A DNA stretch of 64,000 nt from Natrinema thermotolerans DSM 11552 (GCA_000337115.1 AOIR01000005.1:51006-115005); one strand, 5' to 3'. Positions 1 through 8,632 are shown, counted from the stretch's first letter. The notes: a model not told the origin generated them from the sequence alone. Numbers and translations are program-made.

Positions 1-86
1 CTATAGTAGCCGCTGAAACGATTCACACACTGATCGCAACGCCGTCGTTCGATCAGGTGTGCAATGACTTTCAGTGGCTACTATAG
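1..86. repeat. Long imperfect palindrome (hairpin element)
   Basis: The two ends are inverted copies: positions 1-18 and 69-86 match at 17 of 18 bases as reverse complements (CTATAGTAGCC[G/A]CTGAAA). The pairing resumes inside (CTGATCG at about 30-36 against CGATCAG), so one hairpin of about 36 bp arms with a roughly 13-nt loop is possible. It lies 8 nt beyond the stop codon of the Tfx gene, so it could act as that gene's 3' hairpin or be a mobile palindromic (MITE- or REP-like) element. I found no second copy in the window. Sequence left of base 1 is not visible. Confidence 0.75.
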
Positions 87-94
87 CAACGCCG

Positions 95-553
95 TCACTC
101 CTGATGGCGAACGCGGACCATCCCCTCCGACGTGACGCCGACGATCAGCGGCGTCGAGATCTGCCGACCCGAAACGGCCGAGCCCGCGGCGTCGCTGACG
201 ATCTTCATCAGGTCCGGCGCAGTGTGGTCGACCTTGACGCCGGCCTCGTCGCAGGCGTCGTAGACCATCTGGGGAACGTCGTAGAGGTCCGTCCCGGCGG
301 CGACGCGAACCCGGACCGGTGCCCGAAGCGCCTCCGCGAACGCGACCGTCTCGCGGGCCTTCTCGACGTTCTCGCGGGCGCTCGATTCGATCGAGGAGAC
401 GTTCGCCCGCGAGGTTCCGAGTTCCGCGGCGATGTCGGCCTGCGAGACGCCCCGCTCGCGCAACGCGAGTACCTGTGCCTGCCGATAGGTCAACACGCTG
501 GTCTCGGGATCGAAGCCGATCTCCGCGAGGAGTTCCTCGACGTCGTCGATCAC
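95..553 (-). CDS. Tfx family DNA-binding transcriptional regulator
   Basis: This small protein (152 aa) fits the archaeal Tfx family, first described as a binder of the methanogen fmdE promoter. Residues about 15-60 form a sigma-70 region 4-like helix-turn-helix (LTYRQAQVLALRERG, then VSQADIAAELGTSRANVSS). The C-terminal half is the family's conserved second domain (TDLYDVPQMVYDACDEAGV). I chose the GTG start at 553 because a strong Shine-Dalgarno (GGAGGGGA on the minus strand, 559-566) sits 5 nt upstream. A longer GTG-initiated form from 631 is open but would add 26 residues beyond the usual family length. Its targets here are unknown. Confidence 0.85.
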   Translation of the reverse strand: MIDDVEELLAEIGFDPETSVLTYRQAQVLALRERGVSQADIAAELGTSRANVSSIESSARENVEKARETVAFAEALRAPVRVRVAAGTDLYDVPQMVYDACDEAGVKVDHTAPDLMKIVSDAAGSAVSGRQISTPLIVGVTSEGMVRVRHQE

Positions 554-558
554 GGCGA

Positions 559-566
559 TCCCCTCC
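559..566 (-). promoter_or_regulatory. Shine-Dalgarno site deciding the Tfx start
   Basis: The minus strand reads GGAGGGGA here, 5 nt before the GTG at 553. Clear Shine-Dalgarno sites are uncommon in haloarchaea, where many transcripts are leaderless, so this one favours the internal GTG over the upstream GTG at 631. Confidence 0.6.
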
Positions 567-676
567 CGCGGGAGCCGCAGGCTCGCGTGGACATACGGTG
601 AACTAATCGGCGGTGGGATCAAAGCTTCCACGGTCCCAGCGCGGGGTCACGGAACGAGGGAAGAACGAGCGGAGAC

Positions 677-1039
677 TCAGTCGGCTGACTGGCCGGCCGC
701 GACGCGGTCGTCGTCGGTCGGCGTCCCGGTGACGGCACTGTGGGCCTGGCGGGCCAGCGAGCGGACGAACCGGAGGACGTTCGCGGGGCCGTCGCGGGGA
801 CCGGGCGAGCGATAGCAGACGATCAGCGACCACATCGTCGCGACGCCCAGCGAGCCGAACGCGGAGAAGCGCATCCCCATCGTCGCGTAGGTCACCGCGT
901 AGATCGTCCCGATGGTCATCGAGGGGACGCTCGAGCCGAGCGGAACGTTCGCCGTCACGTCCCGAACCGTGGGCGCGAGAAAGACGATCGAGAGGATGCT
1001 ACCGGCGAGGAACACGAGGTCTTGCCACATCATACGCAT
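677..1039 (-). CDS. Small hypothetical membrane protein
   Basis: The product is 120 aa. It has a hydrophobic N-terminal segment (WQDLVFLAGSILSIVFLAP) and one or two more in the middle (SMTIGTIYAVTYATMGMRF and LGVATMWSLIVCY), then a polar acidic tail. I place the start at the ATG at 1039 because an AT-rich element (TATTTACT on the minus strand) lies about 25 nt upstream, as expected for a leaderless haloarchaeal transcript. The longer open frame to 1111 would run through that promoter. I recognise no domain; it resembles conserved haloarchaeal hypothetical proteins. It is co-directional with the hydrolase gene ending at 1118. Confidence 0.65.
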   Translation of the reverse strand: MRMMWQDLVFLAGSILSIVFLAPTVRDVTANVPLGSSVPSMTIGTIYAVTYATMGMRFSAFGSLGVATMWSLIVCYRSPGPRDGPANVLRFVRSLARQAHSAVTGTPTDDDRVAAGQSAD

Positions 1040-1117
1040 TCCTAACTCGGTGTCGAGTAAATACTTCTCGGTATTGCAGCGGCGACCGTACGGGGAAAAC
1101 AGGGACAGCAAACCGTC

Positions 1118-2110
1118 TCAGTACTCGAGGTCCCAGCGCTCCGCATCGGCCGCTGCGAGGCGTTCGCTCACGCCGTCGGCGAGTCGGTACTCCCCGCCCT
1201 CGCGGACGACGGTTCCCGCCCGTTCTACGTGTTCCAGATGCGCGTAGGACTCGCCGGGGCCATGGAGGATGTGGATCCCCTCGAGGTCGCCGAACAGGTC
1301 GGCGCTGACCGTCCAGGCGTCGCAGGGCCCCTTCCGGTCGAGGGCGTCGAGGACCCGCCAGGAGCGCTCCTCGTGGTGATCGATGATATGCCGAGCGCGG
1401 TCGGCGGGGTCGTCGATCGGATCGCGATGGCCCGGCCACGCGCGGTCGTAATCCGCGTCGACGATCCCCTGCAGCGCCCGGAGGTAGCGCTCGAGCGGCC
1501 GGTCGACGCGGACGTCCGCGCCGCCGACGTTCGGGGTATAGACCGGCAGCAAGGCGTCGCCGGAGAAGACCTCGTGGCCGCCCTCGAGGTCGGCCTCGAA
1601 CATGCTGAGCCCGGCCGCGTGGCCGGAGGTGTGGACCGCCGTGAGTTCGGTGCCGTTAATCGAGAACGTGTCCCCGTCCTCGAACGCCGTGACGGTCGGC
1701 GTCTCGACCGTCGTCTCGCCGTCGGCCATCCGCTCGAGCAATACCTCCTGTCGGTCCTCGGGCATCCCCCACTCCTCGAAGTACCCCCGCTGGCGGTCGT
1801 ACATCGCGTCCCAGGCGTCCTCGTCGCCCCCGACCAGCGCTGCGTCGTTCTCGTGAACGTATACGTCGGCCCCGCTCTCGGCCTGAATCTCGCCGGCCAG
1901 CCCGCAGTGATCGTGGTGCCAGTGAGTCAGGAAGATCCGGTCGATGTCGGAAAAGGCGAGCCCGCGGTCGGCAAGCGCCGCCTCGAGTTGCTCGCGCGTG
2001 GTCGCCATCCAGTCGCCGGTGTCGATCAGGGCCGTTTCGGGGCCGTCCGCGAAGAGGTACGCGTTGTTGTCGCCTTCGAACGCCGAGTTCGATAACGAGA
2101 TGCGTTCCAT
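1118..2110 (-). CDS. Metallo-beta-lactamase-fold hydrolase
   Basis: This 330-aa protein has the MBL-fold metal signature H63-W-H65-H-D67-H68 (HWHHDHCG), an upstream LIDTG strand at residues 29-33, and a later HTSGHAAG motif that supplies the third metal histidine. Such enzymes use one or two zinc (or iron) ions to hydrolyse thioesters, lactones, phosphodiesters or glutathione adducts; the substrate cannot be read from the sequence. The C-terminal part (DALDRKGPCDAWTVSADLFG, then HLEHVERAGTV) looks like the winged-helix domain seen in LACTB2-like members. I chose ATG 2110 rather than the GTG at 2125, since the fold begins directly after it. Confidence 0.85.
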   Translation of the reverse strand: MERISLSNSAFEGDNNAYLFADGPETALIDTGDWMATTREQLEAALADRGLAFSDIDRIFLTHWHHDHCGLAGEIQAESGADVYVHENDAALVGGDEDAWDAMYDRQRGYFEEWGMPEDRQEVLLERMADGETTVETPTVTAFEDGDTFSINGTELTAVHTSGHAAGLSMFEADLEGGHEVFSGDALLPVYTPNVGGADVRVDRPLERYLRALQGIVDADYDRAWPGHRDPIDDPADRARHIIDHHEERSWRVLDALDRKGPCDAWTVSADLFGDLEGIHILHGPGESYAHLEHVERAGTVVREGGEYRLADGVSERLAAADAERWDLEY

Positions 2111-2234
2111 GGGGTCATATCGCACGGGGGCCGAGAAAACGTTATCTGAAGCGGCACATGGGAAGGCCGGGGCTCAGCTATCGTCTCAACCGCGGCAAAA
2201 CCGCCGCCTCGGATCGACTGTCCACTCGCGGGGC

Positions 2235-2717
2235 TTATGAGCCCCAGAAGTTGTCGCGGCTGCCGAGTCGCTCGCGCTCGGGACCGCCGTCGGCGTCGTC
2301 GGCTGCGGCTTCGTCGGCAGCATCGCCGTCAGCGGCATCGCCATCAGTGGACGCGTCGTCGTCCACGTCGTCCTCGTCGGGTTCCATCGGCAGCAACTCG
2401 AGTTCCTCCGCACGGGCGTGATTGCTGTGAACGCGGGTGATCTCGACGCGAGCGCGAGCCTCCGGCAGGACGCCGTCGACCATGACGATGAAGCCGTCCT
2501 CGGTCCGCCCGACACCGGCACCGCTTTCGTGCATGTCGACGACGTCGATGACGACTTCCTGGCCCGCCTTGACCGGCTGGGTCTTGAGGTCCTCTATCGG
2601 CTGATTGTAGTGGTTACACCACTCCTTGCCACCCCGGTCACCGTAGTGTTGACACCCCATCCCCGAGATCCGTTCGGAGAACTCCGGGCAGTCGTCGGCG
2701 AGTGGACAGTCTGCCAT
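2235..2717 (-). CDS. TRAM domain protein with N-terminal cysteine cluster
   Basis: The 160-aa product starts with a cysteine-rich segment (C4, C10, C22 and C34, including GMGCQHYGDRGG), possibly a zinc or Fe-S site. A TRAM domain follows at about residues 50-110 (GQEVVIDVVDMHESGAGVGR ... GVLPEARARVEITRV). TRAM is a small RNA-binding beta-barrel also found in tRNA and rRNA methyltransferases; stand-alone TRAM proteins are common in archaea and are proposed RNA chaperones. The tail is a highly acidic Asp/Ala-rich stretch, probably disordered. The start is the ATG at 2717; a GTG three codons upstream is the alternative. No partner gene is adjacent. Confidence 0.85.
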   Translation of the reverse strand: MADCPLADDCPEFSERISGMGCQHYGDRGGKEWCNHYNQPIEDLKTQPVKAGQEVVIDVVDMHESGAGVGRTEDGFIVMVDGVLPEARARVEITRVHSNHARAEELELLPMEPDEDDVDDDASTDGDAADGDAADEAAADDADGGPERERLGSRDNFWGS

Positions 2718-2886
2718 GCACGCCACTACCAGCGGTGGCGTTAAACCGTTTCCGTCTCGTGGATCGACGGCGGGGCGAAACGTTGGAAGTAAAGAGCGGG
2801 GGGCGAGGCTGCACCACTAACAGTCACCGACGGAAAGTGAAAACATGGTAACGAAACGACGCCTGGGTGACGTGCGGTTTCGAAAA

Positions 2887-2895
2887 GGTTTACGG
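2887..2895 (+). promoter_or_regulatory. TATA-like box for etfBA
   Basis: GGTTTACGG is centred about 28 nt before the etfB ATG. That is the expected spacing for a short-leader or leaderless haloarchaeal transcript. Inferred from spacing and composition only. Confidence 0.5.
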
Positions 2896-2918
2896 TATGG
2901 ACGTAGCAGTGACAAACG

Positions 2919-3710
2919 ATGAAAATTCTCGTAACGGTCAAAGAGGTGGCGACCGTCGAAGACGAGTTCGAAATCGAGGGAACTGAAATCGCACAGCAGT
3001 ACCTCGGTGCCGACTTGAACGAGTGGGACGACTACGCGATCGAGGAGGCCGTCCAGCTCCAGGAGGACGGAATCGCCGACGAGGTCGTGACGGTCACGAT
3101 CGGGCCGGAAGACTGCGAACAGACCATCCGACAGGCGCTCGCGAAGGGCGCCGACCGCGCCGTCCGCGTCTGGGACGACGCGCTGGAAGACGTCGACCTG
3201 CTCGACGTCAACGCCAAGACGGAGATTCTGAGTGCCGTCATCGAGGAGGAAGACCCCGACCTCGTCCTCTCGGGCGTCCAGGCCGGCGACGACAGCTTCG
3301 CCGCGACCGGCGTCTCCGTCGCCGAGAACATCGGCTTCCAGTGGGGTGCCGTCGTCAACCACCTCGAACACGATCTCGACGACGGGATCGCCTCCGTGCG
3401 GCGCGAACTCGAGGGCGGCGTCGAGGAGCTGACCGACATCGAACTCCCCGCGGTGCTGACGATCCAGACCGGGATCAACGAGCCCCGCTACGCCAGCCTC
3501 CGTGGCATCCGACAGGCACAGCAGAAACCGATGGACGTCAAGGCACTCGCCGACATCGGCGTCGACGAGAGCACGATCGAGACCGAACTCGAGCTGACGG
3601 ACATGTACGAGCCCGAGAGCGAGAGCGACGTGACGACCTGGGAGGGAAGCGCCGACGAGACCGCCTCGGAGCTGGGTGAACTGCTCCGCGACAAGGGGGT
3701 GGCACAATGA
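2919..3710 (+). CDS. etfB: Electron transfer flavoprotein subunit beta
   Basis: This 263-aa protein is the beta subunit of the ETF heterodimer, which carries electrons from acyl-CoA dehydrogenases and related flavoenzymes towards the quinone pool. It has the family N-terminus (MKILVTVKEV), the conserved segment around SAVIEEEDPDLVLSGVQAGDD and the C-terminal region TGINEPRYASLRGIRQAQQK. The alpha-subunit gene follows with a 4-nt overlap (ATGA), so the two are translationally coupled. No ETF:quinone oxidoreductase (fixCX) gene lies beside it. The two acyl-CoA ligases elsewhere in the window fit the same fatty-acid oxidation theme, but not as one operon. Confidence 0.95.
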   Translation: MKILVTVKEVATVEDEFEIEGTEIAQQYLGADLNEWDDYAIEEAVQLQEDGIADEVVTVTIGPEDCEQTIRQALAKGADRAVRVWDDALEDVDLLDVNAKTEILSAVIEEEDPDLVLSGVQAGDDSFAATGVSVAENIGFQWGAVVNHLEHDLDDGIASVRRELEGGVEELTDIELPAVLTIQTGINEPRYASLRGIRQAQQKPMDVKALADIGVDESTIETELELTDMYEPESESDVTTWEGSADETASELGELLRDKGVAQ

Positions 3711-4663
3711 CGGACGTCCTCGCAGTCGCGGACCACCGCCGCGGCGAACTGCGCGACGTCAGCTACGAGATCATCACCGCCGGTCGCCAGCTCGCCGACG
3801 AGACCGGTGGCGACCTCCACCTCGCGGTCATCAGCGGCACCGTCGACGAGTTCGCCGACAAGCTCAACCGCGAGGGCGTCGACGCCATCCACACCGTTTC
3901 CCACGGTGAGGAGTTCAACCACGACGTCTACTCGCAGGCGATCACGCAGCTCTACGACGACCTCGCACCCCAGTTCGTCGTGACGCCCAACAGCGTCAAC
4001 GGGCTCGACTACGCGCCGGCCATCGCCAACGAACTCGACCTGCCGATCGTTACCGACACGGTCGATCTCGAGACCGACGGCGAGACCCTGATCGCGACCC
4101 GCGAGATGTACGGCGGCAAAGTCGAGACGACCAACGAACTCGAGGGCGACGCGATCGTCACGATCCGCGGCGCCGAGTGGCCCGCCGCCGAGGGCACCGG
4201 CGACGCCGCCATCGAAGCGTTCGACGCCGACATCGACGAGGACGCGGTCGGCTCGACCGTCACCGGCTTCGAGGAAGTCGGCGGCGGCGACGTCGACATC
4301 AGCGAGGCCGAACTGCTGGTCTCGATCGGCCGCGGGATCGAGGAAGAGGAGAACCTCGACCTCATTCGGGACCTGGCCGACGCGCTCGACGCGACGCTGT
4401 CCTCGTCCCGACCGATCGTCGACAACGGCTGGCTGCCCAAGAACCGCCAGGTCGGCCAGTCCGGGAAGGTCGTCACCCCCGACGTCTACATCGCCATCGG
4501 GATCTCCGGCGCGGTCCAGCACGTCGCCGGTATGAAGGGCTCCGATACGATCGTCGCGATCAACACGGACCCCAACGCGCCGATCATGGACATCGCCGAC
4601 TACGCGATCGTCGACGACCTCTTCGACGTCGTCCCTGAACTCATCGAAGAGTTCGAAGGCTGA
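3707..4663 (+). CDS. etfA: Electron transfer flavoprotein subunit alpha
   Basis: The product (318 aa) is the alpha subunit of ETF. The C-terminal FAD-binding domain is plain: SSRPIVDNGWLPKNRQVGQ, then the ETF-alpha signature region GISGAVQHVAGMKGSD and INTDPNAPI. The N-terminal part carries the Rossmann-like domain that packs on EtfB. It starts inside the last codons of etfB and is followed by a T-rich terminator-like repeat at 4764-4853, so the operon appears to be just the two genes. Length and order are typical for archaeal and bacterial ETFs. Confidence 0.95.
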   Translation: MTDVLAVADHRRGELRDVSYEIITAGRQLADETGGDLHLAVISGTVDEFADKLNREGVDAIHTVSHGEEFNHDVYSQAITQLYDDLAPQFVVTPNSVNGLDYAPAIANELDLPIVTDTVDLETDGETLIATREMYGGKVETTNELEGDAIVTIRGAEWPAAEGTGDAAIEAFDADIDEDAVGSTVTGFEEVGGGDVDISEAELLVSIGRGIEEEENLDLIRDLADALDATLSSSRPIVDNGWLPKNRQVGQSGKVVTPDVYIAIGISGAVQHVAGMKGSDTIVAINTDPNAPIMDIADYAIVDDLFDVVPELIEEFEG

Positions 4664-4763
4664 GCAGGCGTCAACCACGGTTTAGTTGATTTTTTGCGAG
4701 TGGGCGGAACACGCTGAACGGCTCTAACGGAGACTGTAGACTTTACCGGGGCAAGAAGTAGTA

Positions 4764-4853
4764 CCGCGAGCGAACGCAGTGAGCGAGCGGCCTTTTTTGG
4801 TCGAGATTTTTTGCGCGAGTGGTGAGCGAAGCGAACCCGAGCGGAAAAAAGGT
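4764..4853 (+). repeat. Dispersed terminator-like repeat after etfA
   Basis: A GAGCGA-rich stretch (4764-4790) leads into two T-runs about 10 nt apart (CTTTTTTGG, then GATTTTTTG) and closes with AAAAAAGG, which can pair with the first T-run. Related copies lie at 9738-9797, 9895-9954 and, shorter, near 49313-49335. All sit just downstream of genes, so transcription termination is the simplest role. The rest of the 4664-4914 gap holds no supported gene. Confidence 0.55.
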
Positions 4854-4914
4854 CGGTACAAAAGGTCGGTGTTGATCCGTTAGCTACTTTTTCACCCCAT
4901 CCTAAGCGCGGGTG

Positions 4915-5757
4915 ATGGAACTGCTGGAGCGGCGACGGGCGCTGATCGAAGAGCGTCTCGTCGAGATCGTCGAGGGGCTCGAGCCCGAGACGCTCAGCGA
5001 TGAGGTCCGCCACGTCGCGCTCTCCGGGGGGAAGCGCGTTCGACCGATGGTGACCCTGCTGGCCTGCGAGACGGTCGGCGGGCGGGCCGAGGACGCGGTC
5101 GAGTTCGGCGTCGGAATCGAACTCGTCCACACGGCCTCGCTGGTCGTCGACGACATCATCGATCGATCGGAACTCCGACGCGGGACGACCAGTGCGTGGG
5201 CCGAGTTCGGCCACGGACCGGCGATCATCACGAGTGACGGCCTGCTCGGGGAGGCGTTCGCACTGTTTTCGGCGGATCCCGACGCCACTCGCGTCGTCGC
5301 CGATGCGATGGTCGAACTCGGCGTCGGCGAGGCGACCGAACTCTCGGCCCAGCCGGAAAACGAGGACGAGTACATGACGCTGGCCCGCCGCAAGACCGGC
5401 GCACTCTTTCGGGCCGCAGCCGAACTCGGCGCGATCGCCGCCGACTCCGATCCCGTCACCGTCGAGGCGCTCGGCGAGTACGCCGAACGCGTCGGGGTCG
5501 CCTTCCAGATCAGAGACGACGTGTTAGACGCCGTCGCCGATCCGGAGGAACTCGGCAAGCCGACCGGCCACGACGCCGCTTTGGAGCGGCCGTCGGTCGT
5601 CCAAGTGACCGACCTCACGCCCGAAGCAGCCAATGCCCGCGCCCGGACCGAGGCCGATCGAGCGATCGATGCCCTCGAGCGGGTCGAGGTCGCCGATCCG
5701 GAGGCCCGAGAGTATCTGCTCGAGCTGGCGGAGTTCGTCGTCGAACGCGAGCGGTAA
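4915..5757 (+). CDS. Short polyprenyl synthetase (isoprenyl diphosphate synthase)
   Basis: This 280-aa protein has the hallmarks of trans-isoprenyl diphosphate synthases: GGKRVRP near residue 40 for IPP binding, the first Asp-rich motif DDIID, and a second Asp motif in IRDDVLD. These enzymes condense IPP with allylic diphosphates to make prenyl chains for archaeal lipids, carotenoids or quinones; chain length cannot be assigned. It is shorter than the usual 320-350 aa family members, and the region after the second Asp motif is compact. I start at ATG 4915 (a GTG precedes it directly); CTACTTTTT lies about 27 nt upstream. It converges with the next gene, leaving 5 nt between stops. Confidence 0.85.
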   Translation: MELLERRRALIEERLVEIVEGLEPETLSDEVRHVALSGGKRVRPMVTLLACETVGGRAEDAVEFGVGIELVHTASLVVDDIIDRSELRRGTTSAWAEFGHGPAIITSDGLLGEAFALFSADPDATRVVADAMVELGVGEATELSAQPENEDEYMTLARRKTGALFRAAAELGAIAADSDPVTVEALGEYAERVGVAFQIRDDVLDAVADPEELGKPTGHDAALERPSVVQVTDLTPEAANARARTEADRAIDALERVEVADPEAREYLLELAEFVVERER

Positions 5758-5762
5758 GGCGG

Positions 5763-6878
5763 TCAGACTCGCTCCGCGCCTCGCCTGTCTTCCTCCCGCT
5801 CTGAGTCCGAAAAGCGCGATTCCGCGACGGCGAAGGTAAGCGTACTGACGATACCCAGCAGCGTCCCTGCCGTCAGCGCCGTCGCGAGGAAGGTGAGTTC
5901 GACCCGGTCGAGGAAGAAGGCACTCACCGCCTGGAGAACGACGGCGATCGAGAGGACGTAGAAGGGGGCGTTGAGGTAGCGCCACTCGAGCGAGCCGGCG
6001 ATGTACTCGTCGGTGATCTGGCCGAGGCTGGTCGTCAGCCCCGCGACGGCGAACCAGCGGATCGAGCCGTTGAGAAGCGCGGCCAGCATGACCGGGACCC
6101 CGAGGTCGCCGGCGGTCGATTCCCGGACCGCCTCGAGGGTGTCGAGTCCGTTGACGCCCCCGAGGACGAACAGGGCGGCGGCGACGACGTAGGCGAGCAG
6201 GGTCGTCCGGCCGGCGTACAGCGACCGGCGGGCGCGTTCGACGCTCGCGTCGAGGCGATCGCCCAGCCCCAGCCCCCGCGAGATGAGATAGAGCCCGAGC
6301 AGGGCGGAGGTCGTCCCGAGGACGAACCCCGGCATATCGAGGACGGAGCCGAACAGGGCGAGGGGGTAGATCAACAGGAGGATACCAAGCGGAATGAGGA
6401 CCGTCCCGCGGGTCTCGGGGTCGTCCAGCACTTGCTTGATCGTGTAGTACATCGACTCGAGGTTCTGTGCCTGCCGGACGACGACGCGGCGGACGCCGTC
6501 GATCGGGACTCGCGAGCGGATGATCGGAATGACGGACTCGTCCTGTGCGCCGTCGGTAACGACCAAGGCGGTGACGTCTTCCCCGGTCGAGAGGCTCGCG
6601 AGAACGGTGTCGACCTCGTCCCCGACCTCGCGGTTGGCGCTGACGTCGCCCTCGTCGTTGCCGGTGACGACGGCGACCTCGACGCTCTCGTCGCGGTCGG
6701 CCAGATCGTCGTAGACGTGTAACCCCTGAAAGATCACGTTGACGTCCGAGTCCTCCGGGTCCGCGGTCGCGAGAGCGACGGCCGCCTCCTCGACGGGCTC
6801 GCGACCGATAACCGGCGTCGAAAAGCCGGTCTTGCGCCCGAGGTCATCGTCGAGGTCGACACAGAGGACCAGCAGCAT
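5763..6878 (-). CDS. DUF373 family multi-pass membrane protein
   Basis: The product (371 aa) begins MLLVLCVDLDDDLGRKTG, the typical start of the archaeal DUF373 family. An N-terminal soluble half (about residues 1-160) has a nucleotide-binding-like look (alternating strands, VAVVTGNDEGDVSANREVGD). It is followed by six or seven hydrophobic segments (GTVLIPLGILLLIYPLALFG through VSTLTFAVA) and a short charged tail. No biochemical function is known to me for the family. ATG 6878 is chosen because it starts the conserved domain; the open frame upstream to 7103 is Arg/Pro-rich and overlaps the kinase gene end. Confidence 0.85.
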   Translation of the reverse strand: MLLVLCVDLDDDLGRKTGFSTPVIGREPVEEAAVALATADPEDSDVNVIFQGLHVYDDLADRDESVEVAVVTGNDEGDVSANREVGDEVDTVLASLSTGEDVTALVVTDGAQDESVIPIIRSRVPIDGVRRVVVRQAQNLESMYYTIKQVLDDPETRGTVLIPLGILLLIYPLALFGSVLDMPGFVLGTTSALLGLYLISRGLGLGDRLDASVERARRSLYAGRTTLLAYVVAAALFVLGGVNGLDTLEAVRESTAGDLGVPVMLAALLNGSIRWFAVAGLTTSLGQITDEYIAGSLEWRYLNAPFYVLSIAVVLQAVSAFFLDRVELTFLATALTAGTLLGIVSTLTFAVAESRFSDSEREEDRRGAERV

Positions 6879-7015
6879 CAGTCGGACGTTCGAGGGCGGG
6901 GTATTTCCATCTTCTGGGGACGGAAGAATACGCTCGAGGGGCTCGAGGGCGGACGGGTGTCGTGGTCCGCGACTCCGCTCGAGGATCGGCGACCGACGCC
7001 CGTCGACCACCGACC

Positions 7016-8605
7016 CTACGTCGATCGGGCCGATGTCGTCCCGCCGGTCGGCACGGTGATGTCCCGGAACTCGAACCGCGCACCGCCGTTGTCGCCGTCG
7101 CACGCAGCGACGGTCCAGCCGTGGGCCTCGGCGATCCCCTCGACGATCGCCAGTCCGAACCCGGTCCCCTCCGCCGCGGTCGTGTGGCCGAACTCGAACA
7201 ACGACTCGCGATCGGCCGGCAGCCCCGGTCCCGTATCCTCGACGTAGAAGCCGTCGGGACGGTCGCCGCTGCCGGCAGACTGGGGCTCGCGCTCGAGCGG
7301 GCCGACGGTGACGGTCAGCCGATCGGCGTCGTCGCCGCCGTGTTCGACGGCGTCCTGACGAGGGCGGGAGTCAGGGCTCGTCGAGCCGTGTTCGACAGCG
7401 TTTCGAAAGAGGTTCTCGAGCAGCGATCGAACACGGGTCTCGTCGCCGTACAGCATCGGATCGGTTTCGATCTCGAGGCGGGCATCACCGGTGTCGACGG
7501 TCGCCCAGGCCGCTTGGGCCGTGTCCGCGAGCGAAAACCGCTCCTCGTCGCCGATCGCTTTTCCCTGTCGGGCCAGCTGGAGGAGTCCGTCGATGAGTTC
7601 CTCGATCCGGGCGAGCGACCGCTGTAGTTTCTCGACGTGGCGGTCGTCGGCCCCTTCCTCGATGAAATCGAGGTGCCCCTGGGCGACGTTCAGCGGGTTC
7701 CGCAGGTCGTGGCTAACGAGGCTCGCGAACTCCGACAACCGCTCGTTCTGGCGCTCGAGTTCGCGTCGGTAGCGTCGCCGGCGCGTGACGTCCCGAATCG
7801 CGTGTACCGTTCCGGTGAACTCCCCGTTCTCGAGCGGCAGGAGTCTGGTGTGGACGTCGTGGATTCGTTCCTCACCGTCCGGCGACTGAAACCGAACCTG
7901 ATACTTCGCCCGCTCGCGGTCGGTCGTCGAGGAGAGCAGGTCACGGACTTCCTCGATGTACTTGGTCGTCACCTGCCCGTCGTAGTAGCCGCGATCGATG
8001 AGATCCGGGAACGGCGTTCCGATCAGTTCCGTCCGTCCCTCGACGAAAGGGTCGGCGAACTCGTCGTTACACCAGTTGATGACGGCGTCAGCGTCGAGGG
8101 TAAACAGCGCGGTCGGCACGAGTTCGAGGATTCGATCGTTCTCGACGAGGGCCCGGTATCGCTCGAGTTGCCGTTCGCTCTCGCGGCGGGCCCGTTCGGC
8201 GCGGCGTTTCGCGACGGCGTTCTCGATCCGGTTTGCAAGCACGGTGTACTGGGCGGTTCCCGACCCCTTCCGGAGGTAGTCGGTAACGCCGGCCGAGATC
8301 GCCTCGCTCGCGATCTCGTCGGGAGCTGTGCCAGTAAAGAGAACGAACGGGATCGCCGGATCGCGCTCCCGTATCGCCGCGAACAGCTCGAGGCCATCCA
8401 TCCCCGGCAGCTCGTAGTCACTGACGACGCAGTCGATCGGTCGGTCGGTCCCGTCGCTCGCGCCGTCGAAGACCGCCAGCGCGTCGCGACCGTTCGCCGC
8501 GGTCGTCACGTCGATCTCGTCGGTCCGTCGCTCGAGAACGGTGGCGGTCAGCTCGCGCAGTTGGGGGTCGTCATCGACAGAGAGAACGCGGATCCCCGGA
8601 GACAT
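7016..8605 (-). CDS. Hybrid sensor histidine kinase (REC-PAS-HisKA-HATPase)
   Basis: The 529-aa protein starts with a response-regulator receiver domain (acidic triad DDD at 11-13, phospho-acceptor D63 in VVSDYELPGMDG, K113 in LRKGSG). A PAS domain follows at about 150-275, then HisKA with H299 in SLVSHDLRNPLN, and a HATPase_c domain (N-box LLENLFRNAVEHG, G1 DTGPGLP, G2 GTGFGLAIV). There is no membrane segment, so it is cytoplasmic. REC-PAS-kinase architectures are very common in haloarchaea and usually lack an obvious output partner. It is divergent from the radical SAM gene and the two share one AT-rich promoter region, which suggests co-regulation. Confidence 0.92.
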   Translation of the reverse strand: MSPGIRVLSVDDDPQLRELTATVLERRTDEIDVTTAANGRDALAVFDGASDGTDRPIDCVVSDYELPGMDGLELFAAIRERDPAIPFVLFTGTAPDEIASEAISAGVTDYLRKGSGTAQYTVLANRIENAVAKRRAERARRESERQLERYRALVENDRILELVPTALFTLDADAVINWCNDEFADPFVEGRTELIGTPFPDLIDRGYYDGQVTTKYIEEVRDLLSSTTDRERAKYQVRFQSPDGEERIHDVHTRLLPLENGEFTGTVHAIRDVTRRRRYRRELERQNERLSEFASLVSHDLRNPLNVAQGHLDFIEEGADDRHVEKLQRSLARIEELIDGLLQLARQGKAIGDEERFSLADTAQAAWATVDTGDARLEIETDPMLYGDETRVRSLLENLFRNAVEHGSTSPDSRPRQDAVEHGGDDADRLTVTVGPLEREPQSAGSGDRPDGFYVEDTGPGLPADRESLFEFGHTTAAEGTGFGLAIVEGIAEAHGWTVAACDGDNGGARFEFRDITVPTGGTTSARST

Positions 8606-8609
8606 TGGT

Positions 8610-8620
8610 TACGTTACGTA
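8610..8620. promoter_or_regulatory. 11-nt perfect palindrome, candidate operator
   Basis: TACGTTACGTA is self-complementary around its central base. It lies between the shared AT-rich promoter element and the kinase start codon, 5 nt upstream of that codon. The position would suit a repressor site, but no binding protein is known. Confidence 0.35.
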
Positions 8621-8632
8621 CAGTCTCATCGC

